Shown: positions 45,328 to 56,981 of the stretch, piece after piece
Layout: each line of letters opens with the position of its first letter
Numbering within the stretch: the first letter of the stretch is position 1
Assembly: GCF_003369915.1 (NCBI RefSeq)
Contig: NW_022881603.1
Location: 35,957,522-36,021,521 of the forward strand
Length of the DNA: 64,000 nt
Reading direction: 5' to 3'
Origin: Drosophila miranda
Taxonomy: Eukaryota; Arthropoda; Insecta; Diptera; Drosophilidae
The notes under the pieces: generated by a model
Seen by the model: the letters and a program-made list of their open reading frames with translations, nothing else
Database searches by the model: none
Told to the model about the DNA's origin: nothing
Made by a program: the position numbers and the translations under genes

Positions 45328-47160
45328 TGTAACGCTTGGATCAGCCGAGAGAGCTAGTTCGCAGCGCCATCTAGTGGTCGGCACCGTAATGGCCGTGGCA
45401 GAGCATACACCCTCTATGGGCTAGGTTTGGGAGGTCACGAAAAGGGGCATAGGAAAGGGTGATAGATTTAACAGCCCAGATTGTCAACTTTCTCTGGCAT
45501 TTCCCTTGTTCTATGAGAGGGCCCGAAGGTTCTAGCATGTTGAGGGGCTTGGCTTCGGTCTCTTCCCGTTTTGGCGCTCGACCCGAGCATTCGTTTTCTT
45601 TTATCAGAAAAAAAATATATATATTTTTTATCTAAGTGCTTCAGAAACGAGAAAGTCTCGAGTTAATCCGGCGTTAGTTTTTCCAAGCTAGGTAAGATGG
45701 AGAAGGGGAGAAAGTAATTGGTCAAACTAGTTAGATGATTTCATCCACATAGGACCGGCTATTGGCGCAGTTTATACGGCAGAAGAGGAACGCCGTGTCG
45801 CCGCATTTTCATTACAATACCGACCCGGTTCAGCTTCACGGATCCAAAGACGCCGAGGCGTCGAGTAGAACGAGAGACCGAGGGACGCAAAAGAGGTCCA
45901 GAGGAGCAGCCGAAGCTGCGGTGGAAAATTTACAGGCCCAAGTACCCGGGCACCAACGACGCTAGCGGGAGTTGAGTGGTTTTTGGAAGAAAAAAAACTC
46001 CATTTTGTGGTTGGAGAGCGAGCCAAGGAAGGGCTACATAGCGCAGACTGAGCGCAATCAAGAACAGTCTGAGATTTCGAGTGGCGGCGCGAGTGGTCGA
46101 CGAAAACAACCCGATTGCGGAAGGTCGGGAAGAGGTCGGGAAGAGATCGGGAAGAGATCGGGAAGGCAAAAATTTGAAAAGAATTAATATGTGTATTGTC
46201 GAGTGTTTTATGTTAATTTAAATAATTTTTTTTTTGTTAGTTTTTTTTTGAGAAAGACATTGGCAGTCGGCAAGGGGCGGCGCGAACGAGAAAAAGAAAA
46301 GGGGCGAGAAAGTTTTTTTTAATGTAATGAGTCGCTCAAAGTAAGTGTGGAGAGAGGAAAGTGGGGAATTTGTGAGTGAGTTTTTTTGTGCTTTATGCCA
46401 CTCCCTATCGGAGTTCTCGTTCCAGGTCCGATTCTCCTCCGGAAAGCGCTTTCGTCGGTGGACATGCGGATCTGCGGGTGAGTGTGAAAGAGAAATCGTT
46501 CAACTCGAACGATTTGACTCGAGTCCCACTGAAAAAGTAAAGAGGAGAGGGACAAATACTTTATATGCTTCCCCCTTACTGTTTCTATTTCTTCCCCCCT
46601 TTCGGTTTGGCCGTTGTTAATCTTTTTATATGTGAAATAATTATTCATTTTGTTTATCACTATTATTACGTCATTTTGAAATTCCATCTATTTTATCTGT
46701 TTTATGCGTACCTATTTTTGGGTTAGGTTTAGTTTTAGTTTAGAAATTTGTTTATGTAGGATTCAATAAATTTTATAATGTTCTAGAAGATAGTTTTTGT
46801 TTGCCTTCGGCTAGCCAGATGCCCCTGAGAGCCCCATGAGAACGCAGAGGGGTCACTCCGTGAAAATTGCGACCTAGGGATGGCCAAGGAAGGGAGGGTC
46901 AATCCGCTTCAACGAGATCTGAGGCGAGGAAAAGCGTTCGGGAACAGGTAGAAGAAAGAGCCAATTATGTGTTCAGTCGAATTTTAGGTCCAAATTAACT
47001 CTCGTCGTAGCACGCACAGATTATAACCTTGTAATAATGAGAATAGGCATTAAGTGAGAGGAGGGCAAGATCACCACCCCAACTAGCCGACGAGCCTCCC
47101 AGCCGGGAATATCTGCGTGCCCCCTTCTCTCACTCCCCGACACCTGCCAAGTTCGTTACA
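45328..47160 (+). repeat. 5' LTR of element B
   Basis: TGTAACGCTT...TTCGTTACA. It contains a GGTCGGGAAGA tandem repeat (about 46121-46165), poly-T tracts, and AATAAA near 46765. Short frames inside it have no recognisable product. Confidence 0.9.
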
Positions 47161-47198
47161 GTTATAAGTAATTATTAATTTCATTATTATAAAGTTAG

Positions 47199-47219
47199 TG
47201 GCGCCCAACAATGGGGCCC
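47199..47219 (+). other. Primer-binding site of element B (tRNA-Lys, imperfect)
   Basis: TGGCGCCCAACAATGGGGCCC resembles the tRNA-Lys(CUU) site of element A but has CAACAATGG where the tRNA predicts CAACGTGG. It begins 38 nt after the LTR, farther than usual. Confidence 0.65.
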
Positions 47220-48367
47220 AAAATAATTGGTAGAACCGCATCTCGATGTGGTCAACAATATCGCAGGAACACACATCAAAAACACTTTAGATTTTTCTGG
47301 CAAACTAGATACTATGTAGTGAGCTTGAGAAGAGAAGCATATACGTTTGTCCGCTTTTATTCTCAAACTACGGTTGCTGCAGCATCTGGGCCAGAATAAC
47401 GAGCTTCACAGTCAGCTAAATTTTGCAAATCAGTCGCATAGGAGATTGTTGAGAAGTTGCTAGCAGCGATCGACAAGCCACGGCTGAAGACGTAGAGCTT
47501 AGTAGGCGATTAAATACCCTACAGTACTGGAGTCCGTAGCCCAACTAGTTAGACGTTTGGAAAAGCAGGGAAGAAGTCTTTAGATAAGTCTACCCTGACC
47601 ACGGATAACAAGTTTTGGCAAAGACCCATCCACTTTCAGCAATAGTATGCGGCAGAGCTAGCCATCAAACGCTTGGAAAGACAGAACAATCTCTTTATAA
47701 AGAGTTTGCCTGGCCACGGGTGATGGAAAACCAGCATACCTGTCCGCAGAAGCAAGAGTGCGAAGGAGAGTAAAGAAGACGAAACTGATTAGCTTCGATT
47801 TACTCGCACTTTAGCTTGCAGTCGTTGTTTTTGTCTTGCGGATCGGCGCGCCAAAGCAACAAAACGTTTGGTTGTTGCGAGGGCTGATTAGCACGGCACA
47901 AGTAGCGGTAAATTATGTTTGATCTTTCTTCTCACAGCAGTTCCAATAAGATTTTTTTTCAGGGGAACTAAGCTATGCTTGAAGGCAAATAAATGTTTTT
48001 GTATTTCTTTATATATTGCGGTTTTTACAAAATATTATTTTTTTATTTATAATTTGTTTTATGTTTTGTTTTCAACAATAAACGCGTCTCAATTCCTCAA
48101 GCGGCAAACAAAAAAAAAAAAAAAAAGTGTCACAAACGAAGGTGTTAGGAGAGAACAAGGGTGATAAAACGCGGAACAGCTGGTTCAGTTGAGATAGGTC
48201 ATTGACCGGCAGAGAGTTGTGAGCGCTGAAGAAGGAAAGGCTAGTTGAAGTACCGAAGGGAATTGAGCGGGTCAGCTGTTTTGAATCTCGAATCGTTGAA
48301 TCTCGTTGATAGTGAGTGACAGAGTAAGCGGAAGTTAGCAGTTGGAGATAAAGGGAACGTATTAATA
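47220..48367 (+). other. Untranslated leader of element B
   Basis: About 1.15 kb between the PBS and gag start without a recognised gene. Includes a 20-nt A tract at about 48108-48126. Probably holds packaging signals (inference). Confidence 0.4.
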
Positions 48368-49789
48368 ATGGAGGGAGAACCTGTAGATCCGTCCGTCTGC
48401 ATTCTGTGTGGAGAAGAGTTTGGATCTCAGCAGTTATACAAGACCAGGTGTGGCCACGAATTTCATAAAGCTTGCATAGTGCCATATTCGAGGGAAAATG
48501 CCAAATGTCCTAGGTGTGGAAGAGTCACTTTTGACTTGCAAGGCGGCGCATCGGGCTCGGGCATGTAAACCGCCAAACAGCAGGCAGGAGGCAAAGAAAA
48601 AGCTTCAGGCACCCCAGCGGCGGGAGCACCCGTTAATAACCCAGGGTCGGCTCCAGTGGATAGTGGGAATATAGGGATCATGATTACCCAAGCAGTGCGG
48701 GCCATGCAAAACGACCTTTTATCCCAGTTGTCGGAGCAGATGGCGCAAATAATACAAACCAATGTCGCTGCTCATCTTCAACTGACTGGCCGAGATCATC
48801 ATACTCGAAACTTAGCTCAGGACCATAGTTCGCAGGGTCAGGCAGCAGGCGGAGGCCGAGAATCGACAGGATTTTACAGAGAGGGCAGAGACACTCCTAG
48901 AAGTTTAGCTTCCGACCTGTCCCAAAGGCCGGACAAGGTCGTACACATTATGAATGGTTGGAAGCTACGATTTAGCGGGAATGCGGAAGGAATTAGCGTT
49001 GATAATTTTATCTATAGAGTAGAAGCTCTTACCCATTCAACGCTGGAAAGCAACTTCGCGGTGCTATGTAGCAACGCTAGCATCCTCTTTGACGGAAAGG
49101 CTCGTGAATTCTTTTGGAGGTTTCATAAGTCAGTGGTAGTTGTACGATGGGACTTGCTTTGTCAGGCATTAAGGAAACAGTTCCGAGACACTCGCACGGA
49201 TGTGGACATTCGAGAAGCGATCAGGGACCGGAAGCAAAAAGAAAAGGAAGGGTTCGATGCTTTTTATGACGCCATAGTTCAGCTAATGGATAGTTTAGAG
49301 TCTCCCTTGTCAGAAAAGTCTGTGGTAGACATACTGCGAAGGAACTTGAGGCCCAAAGTAAGGCACGAGTTGCTCAATATAAACATAACTTCGGTTGGGG
49401 AGCTCAGGGAAATATGCAGACGAAGAGAGAGTTTCCTGGATGACGTGAGACGGAATTATGGTTATCAAAAGAGTGTCCCTTTCCGTAGGCAAGTGGCTGA
49501 GTTGGTGGAGGAGCACATGTCTGAGGACGCAACGGAGTTTTCCGAAGGGGAGGGCGAAGGCGAAATAGGAGCGTTGGCCTTGGTATGTTGGAACTGCCAT
49601 AAGGAAGGACATCGGTACCAGGATTGCGAATCCAAACGCAAGATCTTTTGCTATGGGTGTGGCATTTCAAACATTTACAAACCAGCTTGTGAAAAATGTC
49701 AGAAAAAAAACGGCAGGGCGAGCACACAGCCTCGTCAGCTTCAAAGTGTGCGTCGCCAAAAATCCGCGAACCCAGACACCAGCCAGTAG
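48368..49789 (+). pseudogene. gag of element B, N-terminal RING-H2 domain, one in-frame stop
   Basis: The ATG at 48368 starts a domain with complete RING-H2 spacing: C11-x2-C14, C28-G-H30-x2-H33-x2-C36, C47-x2-C50. All eight zinc ligands are present. TAA at 48566-48568 follows residue 66. The same frame then reopens and continues to 49789, suggesting one mutation (for example CAA to TAA) or stop readthrough. The rest holds a Gag capsid region (WKLRFSGNAEGISVDNFIYR, REFFWRFHKS), a zinc knuckle CWNCHKEGHRYQDC and a second cluster CYGCG...CEKC. Gag assembles the particle and binds RNA. A RING would give it possible E3 ligase activity. Domain order matches element A. Confidence 0.85.
49705..49757 (+). 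promoter_or_regulatory. -1 ribosomal frameshift site: slippery heptamer plus hairpin
   Basis: A AAA AAC (49705-49711) lies in the correct gag register at CAG AAA AAA AAC. After 5 nt there is an 11-bp stem with one bulge: GGCGAGCACAC (49717-49727) with GTGTGCGTCGCC (49746-49757, G49752 bulged), and an 18-nt loop. The pol frame is -1 relative to gag and is open from 49696. This is the classic layout of retroviral gag-pol frameshifting, setting the Gag:Pol ratio. Confidence 0.8.
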
Positions 49790-52700
49790 AAAAGCAACAC
49801 CAGGCAGTTATAGATACAACCATTCCAGTCCAGTCCGTCAGTAGTGTAGCAACAAATTTATGGCACAATTTCATTAATTCTCATTCAGATGCAGAGGCTG
49901 CAGAAACACTGTTCCGTCGTAAATCCAATTCAAGACACTCCAAACGGATGAGATCATTTTGGAAGGCAGCTAAATCAATAAATGCGATTAGGTACAAAGA
50001 GCTAGATAAACGTCCGTACGCAGAGGTTAACATTTTTGAGCGGCCAGTGCTTGGGTTGTTAGATACGGGGGCAGCGATGAGTGTAGTTGGTGGGAATTTG
50101 GCTAAACAAATAATCACCAGTAGGATTCCATTTAAACGGGGAATCTCAGTTGCTCATACTGCAGATGGCAAGCGGCAGGAGGTTCTGGGGCGATTGAGAA
50201 CTCCAGTCACCTATGATAAGGTTGTGAAGGACTTGGAACTACATATCATTCCGTCGCTTAGCCAGGACTTATATCTAGGAACCGATTTTTGGTGTACGTT
50301 CAATTTATTACCTCCGGAGATGCAGGTAGCAGAAATTTGTCAGGAATCGCATGAACTAACTCTAAGCCAGAAAGAGGATTTGCAGAAGGTTGTGTCGGGA
50401 TTTCCATCCTTTGCAGTCTCTGGTTTGGGTAGAACATCGGTTTTGTCGCACTCGATCGATGCAGGAGATGCCAAGCCCGTAAAACAACGGCATTTTTTCG
50501 TGTCACCAGCAGTGGAGAAATTGCTGTATTCTGAAGTGGACAGGATGCTCAAATTAGGAGTTATTGAGGAATCTGATAGCGCCTGGTCCTCTCCAGTTGT
50601 GCTAGTCCAGAAACCGGGAAAGGTTAGACTTTGCCTAGACAGCCGGAAGGTCAATGCCGTTACACGAAAGGATGCCTATCCGTTGCCGCAAATAGACGGT
50701 ATACTAAGTCGCCTCCCCAGAGCAATGTTCATCTCAAGTCTGGATCTCAAGGATGCTTATTGGCAGATACCCTTGGATCCGGAGTCTCGGGACAAAACTG
50801 CTTTCACAATTACGGGCAAACCTCTATATCAGTTCAAGGTCATGCCGTTCGGTCTCGCCAACGGTCAATCTCTTGACCAGATTGATGGACAAGGTGATCC
50901 CGGCGGAACTTCGCAATGAAGTCTTCGTCTACTTGGATGACTTGTTAATCGTTTCCGATAGCTTTGAGTCGCATCTAAAGGTATTGAGAGTTGTAGCGCA
51001 GCATGTTCGATTGGCCGGATTAACGCTTAACGTGGAAAAGAGCAAATTCTGTATGCGTTCGGTGAAGTATCTTGGTCATATCGTCGGGGAGGGTGTCATT
51101 CGAACGGATCCCGGGAAAATTTCGGCCATGATGGACTTTCCAGTACCGAACTCTCTGAAAGCCTTACGGAGATTCCTTGGAATAGTTGGATGGTATCGTA
51201 AATTTATAGCAAATTTTGCGTCGATAGCTTCCCCTCTCACTGACTTGCTGAAACCTAAGTGCAGATTTGTCATGACACCAGAAGGACGTACAGCGTTCGA
51301 GGAACTTAAAAAATGGTTGTGCTCTGCGCCAGTTCTTCGCAGTCCGGATTTCAACCAGCCGTTCTTTGTGCATTGCGATGCCAGCAAATCAGGAGTTGGA
51401 GGCGTCTTGGTTCAAAAGACTCCAGAGGGAGACGAATTTCCGATAGCTTTTGTGTCGAAAAAACTTAATAAGGCGCAAAGAAATTATTCTGTGACCGAGC
51501 AAGAGTGTCTGGCGGCAATCGTTTGCATCAACCGTTTCAGAGCCTACATTGAAGGGAATGATTTTACGGTTATCACCGATCATGCATCTCTGAAATGGCT
51601 CATGACTCAGACGGATCTACATTCGCGGCTAGCCCGATGGGCATTAAAGTTACAGGGCTTTAACTTCAAAATTGAACACCGGAGTGGTCGTTTAAATGTT
51701 GTACCCGATGCCTTGTCCAGAGTCAATGAAGAAGATTTGGCGGCCGTGGATGTTGGTTATGGTCAAGCAGTTGATCTCGAGTCCCCAGCTTTTAAGTCCG
51801 CCGAGTATGTAGAACTGGCAAGCAGAATAAAAGCCAATGACGTTAACCTGCCGGATCTGAGGGTGGTCGAAGGTCTTGTGTACAGGAAGTGTGATTTCGC
51901 CACAGGGAGTACTCTTCATGATAATTTTATCTGGAAGTTATGGATCCCACAGAGTCTTATTCCAGAGGTTTTAGCCAATGCTCACGACCATCCCTTAGCA
52001 TCGCATGGGGGAGTTCATAAGACTTTAGAGCGAGTGCGACAGTTTCTCTATTGGCCAAGTTTAGTCAAAGATGTAAAAGCATGTGTACTCGCGTGCGACA
52101 CGTGCAAATCTACTAAAGCACCGAACTCTGTCCATCGACCCCCGATGGGAGTGGCACCTGAGTCGCAGAGGTTTTTCCAAAAGCTATACGTCGACTTTCT
52201 AGGCCCGTATCCACGCTCAAAAAGCGGGAACATTGGTATATTTATAGTGTTAGATCACTATTCAAAGTTCGTCTTTCTGAAAGCTGTTAAAAAACTAACG
52301 GCTGATCTTGTGATCAAGTATCTGCAGCAAGATCTGTTTCATACTTTTGGCTTTCCGGAGATCATTGTATCGGACAATGGCTCTCAATTTAAGTCGGAAG
52401 TTTTCCAGAAGTTTCTCAAGGCGCACAAGATATCACATACGGCCACAGCAGTATACTCTCCGCAGTCGAATGCGTCAGAGCGAGTAAACCGGTCGGTAAT
52501 TGCCGCCATTCGCTCATACGTGAGGGCAGATCAGAAAAATTGGGACGAGGAGCTGAGCAGTATCTGTTGCGCATTGCGAACCGCGGTCCATTCCAGCCTC
52601 GGAACTTCGCCGTATTATATGGTATTTGGGCAACAGTTCGTTAGCTCCGGGGAAACATACAAAATTCTGAGAGCTCTTCGATTGTTGGAGGATAAAGCCC

Positions 52701-53008
52701 TAGTGTTTTCCAAGGAGGATTCGTTAGAGTTGGTACGTAGCAAGGCTTTAACGAAAATGGAGAAGCAAAGGGCGAAAAACGAACGGATTTACAATTTGAG
52801 ATCAAGGGAGATTTCGTATCAAGTAGGCCAAGAGGTGTTCAGAAAGAACTTCAAGCAGAGTAACTTCCAGGCTGGCTATACTGCCAAACTGGGCCCAGCA
52901 TATGTGAAGGCCAGAATACGCAAGAAAATAGGGAATGCTTACTATGAATTAGAGGATCTGCAAGGACGGTCTATTGGTCGATACCACGCGAAAGACTTAA
53001 AACAATAG
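49712..53008 (+). pseudogene. pol of element B: protease, RT, RNase H, integrase, one frameshift
   Basis: Entered by -1 frameshifting. Protease has GLLDTGAAMSVVG. RT has RLCLDSRKVNAVTRKDAYPL and catalytic VYLDDLLIVS. A 1-nt indel near 50868 (after FGLAN) shifts the frame; the second frame is open to 53008. RNase H shows FVHCDASKSGVGGVL, VTEQECLAAI and TDHASLKWL. Integrase has an HHCC zinc domain (HPLASHGGVHKT to CDTC) and the D,D,E core YVDFLGPYP, VSDNGSQF and PQSNASERVNRSV. No separate env follows. Apart from the one indel the enzyme set looks whole, consistent with young LTRs. Confidence 0.9.
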
Positions 53009-53062
53009 CTGATCCGCGCAGTTTGGGATCCGACTTGTGTGATACCACTAAGTCAGATCTTC

Positions 53063-53071
53063 GGCGGGGGG
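53063..53071 (+). other. Polypurine tract of element B
   Basis: GGCGGGGGG, five bases before the 3' LTR (53076). Would prime plus-strand synthesis. Confidence 0.6.
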
Positions 53072-53075
53072 TATT

Positions 53076-54919
53076 TATAACGCTTGGATCAGCCGAGAGA
53101 GAGCTAGTTCGCAGCGCCATCTAGTGGTCGGCACCGTAATGGCCGTGGCAGAGCATACACCCTCTATGGGCTAGGTTTGGGAGGTCACGAAAAGGGGCAT
53201 AGGAAAGGGTGATAGATTTAACAGCCCAGATTGTCAACTTTCTCTGGCATTTCCCTTGTTCTATGAGAGGGCCCGAAGGTTCTAGCATGTTGAGGGGCTT
53301 GGCTTCGGTCTCTTCCCGTTTTGGCGCTCGACCCGAGCATTCGTTTTCTTTTATCAGAAAAAAAAATATATATATTTTTTATCTAAGTGCTTCAGAAACG
53401 AGAAAGTCTCGAGTTAATCCGGCGTTAGTTTTTCCAAGCTAGGTAAGATGGAGAAGGGGAGAAAGTAATTGGTCAAACTAGTTAGATGATTTCATCCACA
53501 TAGGACCGGCTATTGGCGCAGTTTATACGGCAGAAGAGGAACGCCGTGTCGCCGCATTTTCATTACAATACCGAACCGGTTCAGCTTCACGGATCCAAAG
53601 ACGCCGAGGCGTCGAGTAGAACGAGAGACCGAGGGACGCAAAAGAGGTCCAGAGGAGCAGCCGAAGCTGCGGTGGAAAATTTACAGGCCCAAGTACCCGG
53701 GCACCAACGACGCTAGCGGGAGTTGAGTGGTTTTTGGAAGAAAAAAAACTCCATTTTGTGGTTGGAGAGCGAGCCAAGGAAGGGCTACATAGCGCAGACT
53801 GAGCGCAATCAAGAACAGTCTGAGATTTCGAGTGGCGGCGCGAGTGGTCGACGAAAACAGCCCGATTGCGGAAGGTCGGGAAGAGGTCGGGAAGAGATCG
53901 GGAAGAGATCGGGAAGGCAGAAATTTGAAAAGAATTAATATGTGTATTGTCGAGTGTTTTATGTTAATTTAAATAATTTTTTTTTTGTTAGTTTTTTTTT
54001 GAGAAAGACATTGGCAGTCGGCAAGGGGCGGCGCGAACGAGAAAAAGAAAAGGGGCGAGAAAGTTTTTTTTAATGTAATGAGTCGCTCAAAGTAAGTGTG
54101 GAGAGAGGAAAGTGGGGAATTTGTGAGTGAGTTTTTTTTGTGCTTTATGCCACTCCCTATCGGAGTTCTCGTTCCAGGTCCGATTCTCCTCCGGAAAGCG
54201 CTTTCGTCGGTGGACATGCGGATCTGCGGGTGAGTGTGAAAGAGAAATGTAAAAGACTCAACTCGAACGATTTGACTCGAGTCCCACTGAAAAAGTAAAG
54301 AGGAGAGGGGCAAATACTTTATATGCTTCCCCCCTTACTGTTTCTATTTCTTCCCCCCTTTCGGTTTGGCCGTTGTTAATCTTTTTATATGTGAAATAAT
54401 TATTCATTTTGTTTATCACTATTATTACGTCATTTTGAAATTCCATCTATTTTATCTGTTTTATGCGTACCTATTTTTGGGTTAGGTTTAGTTTTAGTTT
54501 AGAAATTTGTTTATGTAGGATTCAATAAATTTTATAATGTTCTAGAAGATAGTTTTTGTTTGCCTTCGGCTAGCCAGATGCCCCTGAGAGCCCCATGAGA
54601 ACGCAGAGGGGTCACTCCGTGAAAATTGCGACCTAGGGATGGCCAAGGAAGGGAGGGTCAATCCGCTTCAACGAGATCTGAGGCGAGGAAAAGCGTTCGG
54701 GAACAGGTAGAAGAAAGAGCCAATTATGTGTTCAGTCGAATTTTAGGTCCAAATTAACTCTCGTCGTAGCACGCACAGATTATAACCTTGTAATAATGAG
54801 AATAGGCATTAAGTGAGAGGAGGGCAAGATCACCACCCCAACTAGCCGACGAGCCTCCCAGCCGGGAATATCTGCGTGCCCCCTTCTCTCACTCCCCGAC
54901 ACCTGCCAAGTTCGTTACA
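53076..54919 (+). repeat. 3' LTR of element B
   Basis: Starts TATAACGC (5' LTR has TGTAACGC, so the terminal G is mutated) and ends TTCGTTACA. Main difference from the 5' LTR is GAAATGTAAAAGACTCAAC versus GAAATCGTTCAAC near 54245. Confidence 0.9.
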
Positions 54920-54923
54920 AGCC

Positions 54924-56662
54924 TTAGAAGTGAAACAGATGAATACGCTAATGTAGCACTTGATCGGAGGCCTCGTGCGGATTTCTGATCGGTAGAAAAA
55001 AGGTCCACAGTAATCTACTCCAGTGACTTCAAAAGCTCGAGATCCTTCCAAACGTTCCTTAGGTAGGCCATGCGCGGCCTAGTCCTGAAGCATCTCACAC
55101 ATCTGCTGACGATCCTTGACACTGCCTTAACACCTCCAATGGGCCAATATTCCAGCCGAATTTAGGATAGCAAGGCGCGAGGTCCGGCATGGAGGTTTCT
55201 TTCATGATAATATCTTATCAGCGCAAAGGTAATGGAATGTCCCTTTGGCAGAATGAGCGGGTGCTGAGCGTCAAATCCTAGCGATGAGTTGCCAAGACGA
55301 CCTCCAACTCTAAGTAGTCCAGAATGATCGATGAACGGGTTGAGCGAACTAATAGAACTGGATTTCATGACTTGACCATTGCGCCGAATCTCCTTTATGT
55401 CCATCCACAAATTTGCCAGCTGAATGTGTCGAATTAGAAGATGCGTTCCTTGCCGAATATCAGAAACGGTGAGTTTCCAAGCGAGGAAATGAGATCCGAG
55501 AAATGCTTGCCAAACTATTTCTCAAGTCCATCCAAGTTGAATGCAACGCTGAGGGTAGGCTCTCACCCCAATCCAAATTTTCTCTCCAAAGCTGCTGAAG
55601 GAAGATTTTTCACCTGACAATGACTGGATTTATCAATCCAAGAGGGTCGTAGAACCGCGCAATCGTAGATAAAACCGACCGCTTTGATGGCTTTGAGTTT
55701 GTGTCCAGTGCGGACAAGGCAAAAAGCAGCTGATCCGAAGCAGGGTCCCACGCTAAGCCGAGAGTTTTGGCAATGTCGCTTCCATCATTAAACTTTAGGA
55801 ACTTCTCTATGTCATCTTCAGGGGTTCCCTCAAGTACTTCCTGGTGACTGGAGCACCATTTCCTAAGTCTAAAATTACCACGGGACAGTAAAGCTGATGT
55901 TTGGTGCATCTTGTCCATGACCTGTGCAACCGAATTACCGCCCGAAATAAGGTCATCCACGTAAAACTCCTGCCGCAGAGCAGCTGAGCCAAGAGGGTAG
56001 GACTCACCCTCGTCGATGGCCAGCTGGTGCATTGCGCGGACCGCTAAAAATGATGCGGCCCTCGTCCCGTATGTGACGGTGTCTAATGTGTAGACTTGAA
56101 CCTCGGACTCGATAGAATCTCGCCATAGGATGCACTGATACAAATTGTCGGGTGGAGACACTCGTACGCAGCGGTACATTTTACAAATGTCCCCAGTGAG
56201 AGCGACTGGATATGTTCGAAAGCGAATCAATATGTTAAACAATGCAGGCTGAATAACAGGGCCTGTCATCATCACATCATTTAGAGAATATCCAGTTGAT
56301 GTAGCTGCGGATCCGTCGAAAACGACACGGAGTTTTGTCGTCGTACTGTCCTCCTTTAGGACACAGTGATGAGGCAAGAAATATTTGCAGAGACTACGGG
56401 AATCAGGGGTGACTTGGTGCATATGATGCAAATCAATGTACTCCCTCATAAAGGCGGAATACCGCTCCTTGAGTGTAGGATTACGCTCCAGTTTTCGCTC
56501 CAGACTGATGAACCGTCGATAAGCCTGAGCATAAGATTCTCCTAAACGATCAGTATTGTTATTTAGCGGCAGGCGGACAGCATACTCCCCGGATGGCAAC
56601 CGTGAAAGGTGGCTTACGAAATGTGCTTCACAATCGTCTTCTTCTTTGGTATTCAACCCAGC
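54924..56662 (-). pseudogene. Minus-strand BEL element: RT to N-terminal integrase
   Basis: Reading from 56662 downward: RT frame 56656-55610, with FLPHHCVLKEDSTTTKLRVV, a GDICKMYR motif and catalytic FYVDDLISGG. RNase H appears mostly deleted near 55450-55500, where the text jumps from an RT-connection-like phrase to integrase N-terminal text. Integrase zinc text (LLRVGGRLGNSSLGFDAQHP) follows, with a frameshift near 55160, then VDYCGPF with the first catalytic Asp, ending at 54924. This segment sits between the two younger insertions and joins to 45327 and to 63221. Confidence 0.85.
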
Positions 56663-56962
56663 TGTTGCAGCAGACGATCGTAATTACTCTATCGTAGCGT
56701 GTGCGATGTTGTGAGCAGAGCTTTTGCTCTCACACGCCGCGCTCTTGTACTGCTCTCTGCGCATTCAAGATCGGCTCGACGGTGGAGTCGGGGAGTTCTG
56801 CTATCTCTGGCTGCGACCAGTCCAATAAATGCTTTGAAGTCGAGCACTTGTTTTTTTTTAGTCATACATTACCTGACAATTTAACGTAAAAACCGAAACT
56901 AGAGCCCGCTGGACCGCAGTCATCATCACGTTTGTTTTTGGAAAAAGTCTTCCGAATTTTCA
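56663..56962 (+). repeat. 5' LTR of the plus-strand BEL element
   Basis: 300 bp, TGTTGCAGCAGACG...CGAATTTTCA. AATAAA occurs at about 56824. Confidence 0.9.
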
Positions 56963-56963
56963 T

Positions 56964-56981
56964 TGGCGCCCGAGCAGGGAC
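56964..56981 (+). other. Primer-binding site of the plus-strand BEL element
   Basis: TGGCGCCCGAGCAGGGAC is a 17 of 18 match to the complement of tRNA-Lys(UUU) (TGGCGCCCGAACAGGGAC, as recalled). Confidence 0.65.

Larger units (their letters stand above)
45328..54919 (+). mobile_element. Nearly complete Osvaldo/Ulysses-like LTR element with RING-Gag (element B)
   Basis: 9592 bp, flanked by the perfect 4-bp duplication AGCC (45324-45327 and 54920-54923). LTRs are 1833 and 1844 bp and differ at few positions, mostly homopolymers and one small indel, so insertion is recent. Order: LTR, tRNA-Lys PBS, RING-Gag, protease, RT, RNase H, integrase, purine tract, LTR. No env frame is present between 53008 and 53076. 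Only two lesions were seen in the coding body: a TAA in gag and a 1-nt frameshift in RT. The 4-bp TSD, long LTRs and tRNA-Lys primer point to the Osvaldo/Ulysses branch of Ty3/gypsy. Confidence 0.9.

Noticed and set aside
45762..46187. Short frames in the LTRs of element B, repeated at 53513-53938
   Set aside because: Identical because the LTRs are identical; no domain, so no evidence of an LTR-encoded protein.
53009..53075. Possible env gene in element B
   Set aside because: Only 67 bp separate pol from the 3' LTR, so there is no room for env.
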